From contig CALUJF010000028.1 in assembly GCA_944320855.1 (NCBI GenBank), positions 1-35,913 on the forward strand: 35,913 bases of DNA, in the 5' to 3' direction. The number at the start of each line of letters is the position of its first letter. Positions within the stretch are counted from its first letter, which is position 1. Origin of the DNA: an uncultured Phocaeicola sp. Its GTDB lineage: Bacteria; Bacteroidota; Bacteroidia; Bacteroidales; Bacteroidaceae. Positions 8,556 through 16,514 of this stretch are shown piece by piece. Below the pieces are notes generated by a model. The model did no database searches. It saw nothing but the letters and a program-made list of their open reading frames with translations, and was not told the DNA's origin. The translations under genes were made by a program, and so were the position numbers.

Positions 8556-8563
8556 TATCTTTG
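8556..8563 (+). promoter_or_regulatory. -7 box of the thioredoxin-like gene
   Basis: TATCTTTG is an exact match to TAnnTTTG. Transcription would begin near 8570, giving a 5' leader of about 120 bases before the ATG at 8693. Confidence 0.6.
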
Positions 8564-8582
8564 CAGCGGTTTCAATATTTAA

Positions 8583-8630
8583 ATGCGTTGCATAAAAGGT
8601 ATCTGTGACAGATATGGCATCGTAAAATAA
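8583..8630 (+). CDS. Candidate 15-residue leader peptide
   Basis: ATG at 8583 to TAA at 8628-8630 gives MRCIKGICDRYGIVK. It starts about 13 bases after the inferred transcription start, and its stop overlaps the next ATG as TAATG. No clear ribosome binding site is visible. It could be a regulatory upstream frame or chance. Confidence 0.25.
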   Translation: MRCIKGICDRYGIVK

Positions 8631-8671
8631 TGTTCCGGGATGAAACCCCTGTTAAGGACAGGCTCGGATAG
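8630..8671 (+). CDS. Candidate 13-residue leader peptide
   Basis: ATG at 8630 (sharing one base with the preceding stop) to TAG at 8669-8671 gives MFRDETPVKDRLG. It lies 21 bases before the downstream ATG and covers the branched hairpin, so translating it would melt that structure. This is speculative. Confidence 0.22.
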   Translation: MFRDETPVKDRLG

Positions 8672-8692
8672 TATTAACCAAAATCACATTAC

Positions 8693-9187
8693 ATGATTAA
8701 AAGTGTAAAGCCGATTTTTGTTGTATTAGTATTCAGTTCCTTAATTTCTTTCTCTTTTATAGAGAAGAAAGACCCTACAGAGAAACTGGTACCAGGAGAT
8801 ACGCTCCCCATACCAGTTCTTGAAAATGAAAAGCAGACGCTCGACCTGCAGGCCGTTGAAGGCAAATATACTTTGTTGAGCTTTTGGGCGGGATATGACG
8901 CAAAGTCAAGAATGAAGAATGCAGAGTTATGTCATGCATTGCAGAATTCAGACCGCATTAAGATGATTTCTGTTTCTTTGGACCGTTACGAATCAGTTTT
9001 CCGTGCGGCTGTAGAGCAAGATCAGTTGCAGACTGCCTTGTGCTACTTGGAAACAGGCGGCAATACTTCTGAAGTCTTTAAAGAGTTTGGTCTTAGAGAC
9101 GGATTTGCCAACTATCTTATAGATGATAATGGAGTGATAGTGGCTAAGAATGTTACTGCTGACGAATTGAACTCGTATATGAATTGA
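8693..9187 (+). CDS. Thioredoxin-fold protein lacking the CxxC active site
   Basis: The 164-residue product has an N-terminal hydrophobic segment (about 6-22) that could be a signal peptide or anchor, then a TlpA/AhpC-like thioredoxin domain. The usual FWAxWCxxC region reads LLSFWAGYDAKSR (about 61-73), so neither redox cysteine is present. The following beta strand (MISVSLDRY), the position of a degenerate cis-Pro loop and the C-terminal NYLIDDNGVIVAKN are normal for the fold. It probably acts in the periplasm in binding or as a chaperone rather than as a disulfide reductase. The leader upstream is unusual. Confidence 0.72.
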   Translation: MIKSVKPIFVVLVFSSLISFSFIEKKDPTEKLVPGDTLPIPVLENEKQTLDLQAVEGKYTLLSFWAGYDAKSRMKNAELCHALQNSDRIKMISVSLDRYESVFRAAVEQDQLQTALCYLETGGNTSEVFKEFGLRDGFANYLIDDNGVIVAKNVTADELNSYMN

Positions 9188-9243
9188 TTTTCGTATAACC
9201 GGGTTCTTGAGAGTGAAATTATTGAATACAACAAAAAGCAAAA

Positions 9244-9288
9244 AAGGCTGTCTTCGAGGTTTTTACCTTAAAAGACAGCCTTATTTTT
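9244..9288. terminator. Bidirectional terminator between the thioredoxin-like gene and spt
   Basis: AAGGCTGTCTT (9244-9254) pairs perfectly with AAGACAGCCTT (9272-9282), with A-rich flank on the left and ATTTTTT on the right. The two genes converge on it. Confidence 0.82.
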
Positions 9289-9294
9289 TAGTCT

Positions 9295-10482
9295 TTATTT
9301 AATGATTTCAAGTTCCTTGAAACATTTCAGAAGTTTTTCTATTGCGAAATCAATTTGCTCTTTTGTATGAGTTGCCATCAAAGCAAATCTTACAAGTGTA
9401 TCCTGTGGTGCGCAAGCAGGAGGTATTACAGGGTTTATGAATACTCCTTCATCGAAAGCCATTTTTGTGACAAGGAATGTCTTATCTGTATCACGTACAT
9501 AAAGTGGAATGATAGGGCTTTCGGTATCTCCGATTTCAAATCCGCATTCACGGAAGCGTTTCAATGCATAATTGGTTATCTTCCAAAGGTTTTCCTGACG
9601 TTCCGGTTCTGTCTGCAAAATGTGAAGAGCCTCTATTGCTGCCGCTGTTGCCGCCGGAGTACTGCTGGCCTGGAATATATATGAACGTGCGTTGTGGCGC
9701 AGCCAGTTGATAATGTCCTTGTCAGCCGCTACGAAACCACCAATTGAAGCCAGTGATTTACTGAATGTACCCATTATGATGTCCACTTCGTCTGTTAATC
9801 CGAAATGGTCGCATACTCCGCGTCCGTTACGTCCAAACACTCCGACTCCATGAGCTTCGTCTACATACACAGTAGCATTGTATTTCTTCTTCAGACGGAT
9901 GATTTCAGGTAAATTCGCCAAATCACCTTCCATAGAGAATACACTGTCCACAACGATAAGCTTGATAGCGTTTGGCTCGCATTTCTGAAGCTCTTTCTCC
10001 AATGCTTCCATATCATTGTGTTTGTACTTTAACTGTGTTGCAAAAGTAAGGCGGCGTCCGTCTACTATAGATGCATGGTCGCGGTCATCGCATATGATAT
10101 AGTCCCCACGTCCAACGAGCTGAGGTATTACACCTTCGTTAACAGTGAAACCTGTAGAAAAACAGAGGGCTTCGTCCTTGCCGATAAATTCTGCCAGTTC
10201 TTTTTCAAGCTGTACATGGATATCAAGGGTTCCATTCAGAAGTCTGGAGCCGGCACATCCTGTTCCGTACTTACGTGTTGCGGCTATTGCTGCATCAATA
10301 ATTCTTTGGTCGTAAGTCAGACCCATGTATGAGTTTGACCCGAACATCAATACCTTCTTGCCGTCCATCATCACTTCAGTATCCTGATGACTGTCTATCT
10401 CGCGGAAATAAGGATAAACCCCCTTCTCCATATACATTTGCGGGAGTCTGAATTTACTTAATTTTTCTTGTAATAATCCCAT
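9295..10482 (-). CDS. spt: Serine palmitoyltransferase (alpha-oxoamine synthase)
   Basis: This PLP enzyme condenses L-serine with palmitoyl-CoA to 3-ketodihydrosphingosine, the first step of sphingolipid synthesis, a Bacteroides trait. The 395-residue length is right for a soluble bacterial SPT. Landmarks are the PLP-stacking H136 in DDRDHASIVDG, D208 and H211 in YVDEAHGVGVFG, and the Schiff-base lysine K242 in GTFSKSLASIGGF. The N-terminal MYMEKGVYPYFREIDSHQDTE is, to my knowledge, the Bacteroidetes SPT form and differs from BioF. BioF or Kbl are the alternative readings in the superfamily. A -7 box lies 40 bases upstream, and a lipid kinase is divergently transcribed. Confidence 0.85.
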   Translation of the reverse strand: MGLLQEKLSKFRLPQMYMEKGVYPYFREIDSHQDTEVMMDGKKVLMFGSNSYMGLTYDQRIIDAAIAATRKYGTGCAGSRLLNGTLDIHVQLEKELAEFIGKDEALCFSTGFTVNEGVIPQLVGRGDYIICDDRDHASIVDGRRLTFATQLKYKHNDMEALEKELQKCEPNAIKLIVVDSVFSMEGDLANLPEIIRLKKKYNATVYVDEAHGVGVFGRNGRGVCDHFGLTDEVDIIMGTFSKSLASIGGFVAADKDIINWLRHNARSYIFQASSTPAATAAAIEALHILQTEPERQENLWKITNYALKRFRECGFEIGDTESPIIPLYVRDTDKTFLVTKMAFDEGVFINPVIPPACAPQDTLVRFALMATHTKEQIDFAIEKLLKCFKELEIIK

Positions 10483-10521
10483 ATTCTATTATTGTATAGA
10501 TATTTTTATTTTTACATCCTG

Positions 10522-10529
10522 CAAAGATA
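10522..10529 (-). promoter_or_regulatory. -7 box of spt
   Basis: TATCTTTG on the minus strand is an exact match to TAnnTTTG, 40 bases before the spt ATG. Confidence 0.6.
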
Positions 10530-10622
10530 GTAAAAAAACAACAAAAGGTAACATTTCTGAATGTTTTTTGTATTTATGTATAAGATTTTGTACAGGCATG
10601 GGGATTTTATAATAAATATAAT

Positions 10623-10630
10623 TACATTTG
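10623..10630 (+). promoter_or_regulatory. -7 box of the lipid kinase gene
   Basis: TACATTTG matches TAnnTTTG. It contains the TTG at 10628 that would otherwise extend the kinase frame upstream, which argues that translation really begins at the ATG at 10658. Confidence 0.6.
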
Positions 10631-10657
10631 CATAAACAACCAACGTATGCAAACAAT

Positions 10658-11713
10658 ATGGACATCAGGAAGGATATAATATTTGTTGTTAATCCTATTT
10701 CGGGTACTCAAAACAAGGAGTCTATACTTGAATATATAGAATCGAATATAAACCGTAGTATCTACAATCCGAGAATAATAAAAACTGAGTATGCAGGTCA
10801 TGCTTATGATATAGCAAAGCAGGCTGTTGCAGATAAGGTGTCGTTCGTTGTTGCTATTGGAGGTGACGGGACTATAAATGAGGTAGGGCGTGCACTTGTA
10901 CATTCTGATACAGCTCTGGGAATAATACCATGCGGTTCGGGAAACGGCCTGGCAAGACATCTGCATATCCCTATGGACTATCATAAGGCAGTTCAACTAA
11001 TAAACAAGGCTAATGTGCGTTTGATAGATTATGGCAAAATCGCCGGACATCCGTTTTTCTGTACTTGTGGGGTAGGTTTTGACGCTTTCGTAAGTCTTAA
11101 ATTTGCCGGTTCCAAGCGCAGGGGACTTATTACATATCTTGAGAATACATTGAAGGAAAGCCTTCATTATGAGCCGGAAACTTATGAAATAGAGAACTCT
11201 GAAGGGACTGTCAAATATAAAGCATTCCTGATAGCTTGCGGAAATGCTTCGCAATATGGTAACAATGCTTTTATTACTCCGCAGGCATCATTGTCTGATG
11301 GGATGATGGATATTACTGTGCTTGAGCCTTTTACGGTTCTTGATGTTCCGTCTTTGTCGTTTCAGCTGTTTACAAAGACTATTGATATGAACAGCCGTAT
11401 CAAAACTATGAAAGACAAGAAAATTACTATCCATAGAGCTACAGAAGGAGTCTTTCATTTTGATGGTGACCCGATGATAGGGTCAAAGGACCTTGTAGTG
11501 GAGATTGTTCCGTCAGCCCTGAAAGTAATATGTCCTCCTAAGCCTAAACGTAGCATATACGAACCTCACAACATATTGCAGCATATTACTGACTTTATAG
11601 AAGCGAAACCGGTATCTTCTTCTATTGCTGAGAAGCACAGGCAATTGTTGGAAATGAACCGTACGCTTATGAAGAAATTGGTCAAAAAGAATAATCAGCA
11701 ACAGGATGATTGA
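10658..11713 (+). CDS. Diacylglycerol/sphingosine-kinase-family lipid kinase
   Basis: A 351-residue member of the YegS/DagK/BmrU family, which phosphorylates a lipid hydroxyl (diacylglycerol, sphingoid base or ceramide) using ATP. The N-terminal nucleotide-binding domain shows VNPISG (11-16), the GGDGT signature (68-72), and PCGSGNGLAR (91-100); a beta-sandwich lipid-binding domain follows, with GKIAGHPFFCTCGVGFDA and FHFDGDP. I chose the ATG at 10658 over the TTG at 10628 because the latter lies inside the promoter box. Its divergence from spt suggests a sphingolipid substrate, but that is inference from context. Confidence 0.83.
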   Translation: MDIRKDIIFVVNPISGTQNKESILEYIESNINRSIYNPRIIKTEYAGHAYDIAKQAVADKVSFVVAIGGDGTINEVGRALVHSDTALGIIPCGSGNGLARHLHIPMDYHKAVQLINKANVRLIDYGKIAGHPFFCTCGVGFDAFVSLKFAGSKRRGLITYLENTLKESLHYEPETYEIENSEGTVKYKAFLIACGNASQYGNNAFITPQASLSDGMMDITVLEPFTVLDVPSLSFQLFTKTIDMNSRIKTMKDKKITIHRATEGVFHFDGDPMIGSKDLVVEIVPSALKVICPPKPKRSIYEPHNILQHITDFIEAKPVSSSIAEKHRQLLEMNRTLMKKLVKKNNQQQDD

Positions 11714-11768
11714 TTTAAATATTCCCCAATGTATAGAAAGTGTATGGCAGACGGGGATAAGTTTCTGT

Positions 11769-11856
11769 TGTTTGACACGTGTCAAACATATGTCCGACAG
11801 CTGTCAAACAATTGATTGACACGTGTCCGACAATTGTCTGACAGCTGTCAGACAAC
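11769..11856. repeat. Array A: eight 11-bp units of TGTCnGACAnn forming a long palindrome
   Basis: Eight consecutive 11-mers start at 11769, 11780, 11791, 11802, 11813, 11824, 11835 and 11846 with no gaps, for example TGTTTGACACG, TGTCAAACATA, TGTCCGACAGC. All begin with TG and all have ACA at positions 7-9. Neighbouring units form 20-22 bp palindromes (perfect at 11769-11788 and 11834-11855). The outer flanks TTTCTGTTGT (11762-11771) and ACAACAGAAA (11852-11861) are also complementary, so about 100 bp form one imperfect palindrome centred near 11811. It sits between convergent genes. Confidence 0.85.
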
Positions 11857-11942
11857 AGAAATTCCCGGCCTTTCAATCTGAAACAATCAGTCTTGGAACA
11901 ACGTATATTAGTGTGAGGCCGGTATTACAAGTGCTGTTATTA

Positions 11943-11971
11943 ACTCAAGTTCCTAAAGCCGAAACTTGAGT
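11943..11971. terminator. Hairpin between the lipid kinase and trmN6 genes
   Basis: ACTCAAGTT (11943-11951) and its perfect complement (11963-11971) enclose an 11-base loop, with T-rich sequence to the right. It may end rightward transcription; the leftward T tract is weak. With array A and an imperfect CCGGCCT/AGGCCGG pair (11865 and 11916), this accounts for the gap 11714-11992. Confidence 0.5.
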
Positions 11972-11992
11972 GGTTGATTTGTCTGTTTTATT

Positions 11993-12703
11993 CTACAAAT
12001 AGAAATCTGATGTCAGAGCTGTATAATCCTTGCTCCTCTCTCCATTTTCATTAAGGAGCAGTTCCGAATATTCAGTGGCTTTATTGCTTGTTCCTTTTTC
12101 AAACTCCATAAGGACTCTTTTTGGGGAAGCGCCGGGTTTTGTTCTGATGTCTGTTTTTCTTGTCAGGCTCAATCTGTTTTTTATGGCTTCTCCAATGAAT
12201 TCTAAAGCAGCAGAGGCCGGAAGTATTACGCTGAATTTCCCTTTTTCCTTAAGCATGAACGAGGCAGCTTTTGTAAGTGCTTCAAAGCTGAGTCCGTCTG
12301 TGTGTCTGGCGATATTTCTTTTCTCACAATATCCTTTGGTGTCTTCTTTATAGAACGGTGGATTTGAAACAATCATGTCATACTCGGCTTCGTGTGACTG
12401 GTAGAACTCGTTCACGTCGGCATTCTCGACACTCATTCTGTCCTTCCATTCCGTGTTGCTCATGTTGTCCTTAGCCTGCATGAATGCATCATGGTCTATT
12501 TCTATTCCTGAAATAGTGGCATTTTGTGTCCTTTGAGCCAGCATAATGGCTATAAGCCCTGTTCCGGTGCCTATGTCTGCTATTTTTGTCGCATGTCCTG
12601 TGTCAGCCCATGCTCCAAGCAGCACTCCGTCTGTGCCGACTTTCATTGCACACTTGTCTTGATATATAGTGAAACGTTTGAATCTGAAATATTCATTTCC
12701 CAT
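11993..12703 (-). CDS. tRNA1(Val) (adenine(37)-N6)-methyltransferase-like, TrmN6/YfiC family
   Basis: A 236-residue class I SAM-dependent methyltransferase. Early residues KRFTIYQDKCAMKVGTDG are the typical YfiC/TrmN6 opening, SAM binding is at DIGTGTGL (43-50), the acidic ribose-binding residue lies in ISGIEID (64-70), and the N6-adenine catalytic motif is NPPF (114-117). In E. coli YfiC modifies A37 of tRNA1(Val). The target in Bacteroidales is inferred by family. A -7 box lies 20 bases upstream, and lon is divergent. Confidence 0.85.
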   Translation of the reverse strand: MGNEYFRFKRFTIYQDKCAMKVGTDGVLLGAWADTGHATKIADIGTGTGLIAIMLAQRTQNATISGIEIDHDAFMQAKDNMSNTEWKDRMSVENADVNEFYQSHEAEYDMIVSNPPFYKEDTKGYCEKRNIARHTDGLSFEALTKAASFMLKEKGKFSVILPASAALEFIGEAIKNRLSLTRKTDIRTKPGASPKRVLMEFEKGTSNKATEYSELLLNENGERSKDYTALTSDFYL

Positions 12704-12722
12704 TGCTCTGCATTTTTTTATG

Positions 12723-12730
12723 CAAATGTA
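12723..12730 (-). promoter_or_regulatory. -7 box of the trmN6-like gene
   Basis: TACATTTG on the minus strand is an exact match to TAnnTTTG, 20 bases before the ATG. A TTTG lies 17 bases further upstream at 12747-12750 as a possible -33 element. Confidence 0.55.
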
Positions 12731-12805
12731 GTGAAATAGTCTGACTCAAATACCTCCGGATGCAACATTTGATATAAAATGTTTTATTATTATGTGTATA
12801 TTCAT

Positions 12806-12813
12806 TAACTTTG
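12806..12813 (+). promoter_or_regulatory. -7 box of the lon operon
   Basis: TAACTTTG matches TAnnTTTG. The TTG at 12821 would coincide with the transcription start, so the ATG at 12851 is the better lon start. Confidence 0.6.
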
Positions 12814-12850
12814 TAGCCGTTTGTTTAAACAAGATAATTCACGATTGAAT

Positions 12851-15322
12851 ATGCCGGAAGATAAAAAAAATAAAAGAATTAAAAATGATGAAGTGGCTTT
12901 GATTGCCAAAATAGATATTGAACAGTCTAATATGCCTATAGAAGAGCTGGAAGGAGAGATGCCGGTATTGCCTTTGCGCAATATGATAATTTTCCCGGAG
13001 ATAGTAATGCCTGTAGCGATAGGCCGCAGGAGTACTTTGGAACTGGTGAAATCGGCTTATAAAAAGAAAAGTCCGGTTATATTGGCTACACAGAAAGATG
13101 CAATGGTCGATGAACCCGAATTGAGCGATTTGTATCCGTTAGGTGTGGTCGGACGTATCGTCCGTATCTTGGAACTTCCCGGCGGGGCGACAAATGCACT
13201 TATCCATACGTGCGGACCAAAAGTAAAACTTGACAGTATAATTTCTAAAGAACCTTTCCTGGTCGGTACCGCAACTCCTATCGAAGAAAATAATATAACA
13301 CCTCGAAGCAATGAATTCAAGGCTATCATGAGCACCTGCTTCGATGTTATGAAGAAACTGCATGACAGTATGGAAGAAGTGGGTCATGATTTCCTTATGG
13401 CTTTAAGGGACATGGAAGGTGATGCAGTGAGAATTAATTTCATATGTTCTAATTTCCCTCTCGAAATCACTGCCAAATATGAATTGCTCAAGCACGATTC
13501 TATCAAGGACAGGGCAATACATCTTATAGGATATCTGAATGAACAGCTGGAAATAGCCAAACTGAAACAGAATATCCAGATGCGTACGCGTGAGGAACTC
13601 GACAAACAGCAGCGCGAATATTTCCTGCAACAGCAGCTTAAGAATATTCAGGATGAGCTTGGCAATGGAGCTGAAAGCGAGATTGACAATCTTCGTGCCC
13701 AGGGAAAGAAGAAACAATGGTCGAAAGAGGTTGCGGAGATTTTTGAAAAAGAAGTAACAAAACTCGAACGAATCAATCCGCAATCGCCTGATTACAATGT
13801 GCAGTATTCGTATCTGCAGAATCTGTTGGCTCTGCCATGGAATGTATATACTTCTCAGTCATTTAATCTGAAATCGGCAGAGAAAACTCTGAATCATGAC
13901 CATTACGGGCTTGAAAAGGTTAAAGAACGCATTTTGGAACATTTGGCAGTACTGAAACTTAAAGGTGATATGAAATCGCCTATATTGTGCTTGTACGGTC
14001 CTCCGGGAGTGGGAAAGACTTCTCTTGGACGTTCGATAGCTTCTGCCCTTAAGAGGAAATATGTCAGAATGTCATTGGGTGGTGTGCATGATGAAGCGGA
14101 AATCAGAGGACACAGAAAGACATACATAGGAGCAATGCCGGGACGTATCATTAAAAGTCTGATTAAGGCCGGTTCTTCTAATCCTGTAATCATACTTGAT
14201 GAGATAGACAAGCTTGGCAGCAGTCATCAGGGTGACCCTTCTTCGGCTATGCTTGAGGTGCTCGACCCTGAACAGAACGGTACATTCCACGATAACTACA
14301 TAGATATAGATTATGATTTGTCGAATGTAATGTTTATTGCTACAGCAAACAATTTAGGTAGCATACCGGCTCCGTTGCTTGACAGAATGGAACTGATTGA
14401 GGTCAGCGGATATATCACTGAGGAGAAGATAGAAATAGCTAAAAGACATCTCATCCCTAAGGCTATGGAAGCTAACGGACTGACAAAGGATAATATCAAG
14501 CTGTCGAAGGGTGCAATAGAGTTTATCATAGAAAACTATACAAGAGAAAGCGGAGTGCGCGAATTGGAGAAGAAAATCAATAAAGTGATGCGCCGCACAG
14601 CTTTCAATATAGCATCCGGTAAGGAAGTCTCTTCTACTGAGCTTAAGGCAGAGGATATCCCGGCATGTCTTGGTCCTATAGAATACTCAAGAGATAAATA
14701 TCAGGGCAATGAATATGCCGGAGTGGTTACAGGTCTGGCATGGACTGCTGTCGGTGGTGAAATCCTGTTTGTTGAAACAAGCTTGAGCAAGGGCAAGGGA
14801 AGCCGTCTGACGCTTACCGGAAACTTGGGTGACGTGATGAAAGAATCGGCTATGCTTGCACTTGAATATCTGAAAGCTCACAACGATTTGTTGGGAGTGC
14901 CGGAAGAAGTGTTCGAGAACTGGAACATCCATATACATGTGCCTGAAGGTGCCATACCTAAGGACGGTCCGTCGGCTGGTATTACAATGGTGACATCACT
15001 CGCTTCGGCTCTGACAAGAAGAAAGGTTAAGAATCGTCTTGCCATGACCGGTGAAATAACTTTGCGAGGCAAGGTATTGCCTGTAGGCGGTATCAAAGAG
15101 AAAATTCTTGCTGCCAAACGTGCCGGTATAGAGGAAATCATCCTGTGTCAGGAAAACAAGAAGGATATCGACAATATTCCGGAAATATATCTCAAGGGAC
15201 TTAAGTTCCATTATGTGAGCGATATCAGAGAGGTGCTTGACATTGCTCTGACAGATGAAGTGGTAACAAATGCTCCAAAGCTGACTGTTCCAGAGAAGAA
15301 AGAAGAAAATGACAAAAAGTAA
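12851..15322 (+). CDS. lon: Lon protease (ATP-dependent serine protease La)
   Basis: Lon degrades misfolded and regulatory proteins in the cytoplasm as a hexamer. From the ATG at 12851 the product has 823 residues. The N-terminal LAN substrate domain begins at [14 protein letters not shown]-like sequence ([22 protein letters not shown]), a coiled middle follows, then Walker A GPPGVGKT (383-390) and Walker B in [11 protein letters not shown]. The protease domain carries the Ser-Lys dyad S708 (GPSAGI) and K749 (GGIKEK). The C-terminal tail is charged. The upstream TTG extension of ten residues is rejected because it begins at the inferred transcription start. tgt follows 23 bases later. Confidence 0.96.
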   Translation: MPEDKKNKRIKNDEVALIAKIDIEQSNMPIEELEGEMPVLPLRNMIIFPEIVMPVAIGRRSTLELVKSAYKKKSPVILATQKDAMVDEPELSDLYPLGVVGRIVRILELPGGATNALIHTCGPKVKLDSIISKEPFLVGTATPIEENNITPRSNEFKAIMSTCFDVMKKLHDSMEEVGHDFLMALRDMEGDAVRINFICSNFPLEITAKYELLKHDSIKDRAIHLIGYLNEQLEIAKLKQNIQMRTREELDKQQREYFLQQQLKNIQDELGNGAESEIDNLRAQGKKKQWSKEVAEIFEKEVTKLERINPQSPDYNVQYSYLQNLLALPWNVYTSQSFNLKSAEKTLNHDHYGLEKVKERILEHLAVLKLKGDMKSPILCLYGPPGVGKTSLGRSIASALKRKYVRMSLGGVHDEAEIRGHRKTYIGAMPGRIIKSLIKAGSSNPVIILDEIDKLGSSHQGDPSSAMLEVLDPEQNGTFHDNYIDIDYDLSNVMFIATANNLGSIPAPLLDRMELIEVSGYITEEKIEIAKRHLIPKAMEANGLTKDNIKLSKGAIEFIIENYTRESGVRELEKKINKVMRRTAFNIASGKEVSSTELKAEDIPACLGPIEYSRDKYQGNEYAGVVTGLAWTAVGGEILFVETSLSKGKGSRLTLTGNLGDVMKESAMLALEYLKAHNDLLGVPEEVFENWNIHIHVPEGAIPKDGPSAGITMVTSLASALTRRKVKNRLAMTGEITLRGKVLPVGGIKEKILAAKRAGIEEIILCQENKKDIDNIPEIYLKGLKFHYVSDIREVLDIALTDEVVTNAPKLTVPEKKEENDKK

Positions 15323-15345
15323 ATTACTGCCATAATAGCTTATAT

Positions 15346-16476
15346 ATGAAATTTGAATTACAATATACAGACTCCAAGACAAATGCAAGAGCAGGGCTGA
15401 TAACTACCGATCACGGCCAGATAGAAACTCCGATTTTTATGCCTGTCGGTACTTTGGGAACAGTTAAGGGAGTTCATCTCCCTGAGCTTAAGGAGGATAT
15501 CAAGGCACAGATTATTTTAGGAAATACTTATCACCTGTATCTGCGTCCGGGACTGGAAGTCATCGAAGGTGCCGGAGGCTTGCATAAGTTCAATGGCTTT
15601 GACCGTCCAATGCTTACTGACAGTGGCGGTTTCCAGGTGTTTTCATTGTCCGGCATTAGAAAGATGCGTGAGGAGGGAGTGGAATTCCGTTCACACATTG
15701 ACGGCTCGAAACATTTGTTCACTCCAGAAAGGGTTATGGACATCGAACGTACGATAGGAGCAGACATAATGATGGCATTTGATGAGTGTGCACCAGGTAC
15801 GTCAGATTATAATTATGCCAAGAAGTCAATGGAGCTTACTCACAGATGGTTGGACAGATGTATTACAAGATTTAATGAAACTGAACCAAAATACGGTTAT
15901 AATCAATCATTGTTCCCTATAGTTCAGGGATGTGTATATCCTGACTTGCGTAAGCGTTCGGCCGAGTATATAGCATCAAAGGGAGCTGATGGTAATGCGA
16001 TAGGTGGCCTGGCGGTTGGAGAACCTACTGAAAAGATGTATGAAATGATAGAAGTGGTTAACGAGATTCTGCCTACAGACAAGCCGAGATATCTTATGGG
16101 GGTAGGTACTCCGGTTAATATACTTGAAGGAATAGAGCGAGGGGTGGATATGTTCGACTGCGTTATGCCTACACGAAACGGACGAAACGGAATGCTGTTC
16201 ACGAAGAATGGAATCATGAACATGCGCAATAAGAAATGGGAGAAGGATTATTCTCCTATTGAGGCCGACGGAGCATCGTATGTAGATACGCTGTATAGCC
16301 GTGCATACCTGCGTCATCTGTTCCATGCAGACGAATTACTTGCATTGCAGATAGCATCAATACATAATCTGGCATTCTATCTATGGCTTGTCAAGGAAGC
16401 AAGAGTACATATTATTGCCGGCGATTTCGCTACCTGGAAACCTGCTATGGTGGAACGCTTGTCTACGCGATTGTAA
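15346..16476 (+). CDS. tgt: tRNA-guanine transglycosylase (Tgt) without the zinc cysteines
   Basis: Tgt exchanges guanine-34 of GUN-anticodon tRNAs for preQ1 (or queuine) in queuosine synthesis. The 376-residue length is right. Motifs present are DSGGFQVFSL with the catalytic-site aspartate, MAFDECAPG, GGLAVGE, and DCVMPTRNGRNGMLF with the nucleophile aspartate. The usual zinc site (C-x-C-x-x-C ... H) is altered: residues 306-314 read EADGASYVD, placing G309, S311 and D314 where cysteines stand in E. coli, while the histidine H340 in ASIHNL remains. The protein may therefore be zinc-free. It lies between lon and the permease, and is probably co-transcribed. Confidence 0.95.
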   Translation: MKFELQYTDSKTNARAGLITTDHGQIETPIFMPVGTLGTVKGVHLPELKEDIKAQIILGNTYHLYLRPGLEVIEGAGGLHKFNGFDRPMLTDSGGFQVFSLSGIRKMREEGVEFRSHIDGSKHLFTPERVMDIERTIGADIMMAFDECAPGTSDYNYAKKSMELTHRWLDRCITRFNETEPKYGYNQSLFPIVQGCVYPDLRKRSAEYIASKGADGNAIGGLAVGEPTEKMYEMIEVVNEILPTDKPRYLMGVGTPVNILEGIERGVDMFDCVMPTRNGRNGMLFTKNGIMNMRNKKWEKDYSPIEADGASYVDTLYSRAYLRHLFHADELLALQIASIHNLAFYLWLVKEARVHIIAGDFATWKPAMVERLSTRL

Positions 16477-16514
16477 CAGATACCTGTCTTTAAATAAACA
16501 CTGTTTTGTTGTAT

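Larger units (their letters stand above)
8570..8692 (+). ncRNA. Structured 5' leader, unassigned
   Basis: Between the inferred start site and the ATG at 8693 there are consecutive small hairpins: ATGCgttGCAT (8583-8593), TATCTGTGACAGATA (8600-8614), and a branched element in which TCCG (8634-8637) pairs with CGGA (8665-8668) around CCTGT/ACAGG (8648-8652 and 8658-8662). I do not recognise a riboswitch class. The same stretch encodes two tiny overlapping reading frames, so RNA structure and translation may both matter. The start of the transcript is inferred from the -7 box. Confidence 0.35.

Noticed and set aside
8570-8692. Leader as a known riboswitch (TPP, cobalamin, SAM, FMN) or as 4.5S/6S RNA
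   Set aside because: None of the conserved cores of these classes could be found by eye.
10628-10657. TTG start extending the lipid kinase
   Set aside because: The TTG lies inside the TACATTTG promoter box, so it would not be in the transcript.
12821-12850. TTG start extending Lon by ten residues
   Set aside because: It coincides with the transcription start inferred from the -7 box at 12806; the ATG at 12851 is preferred.
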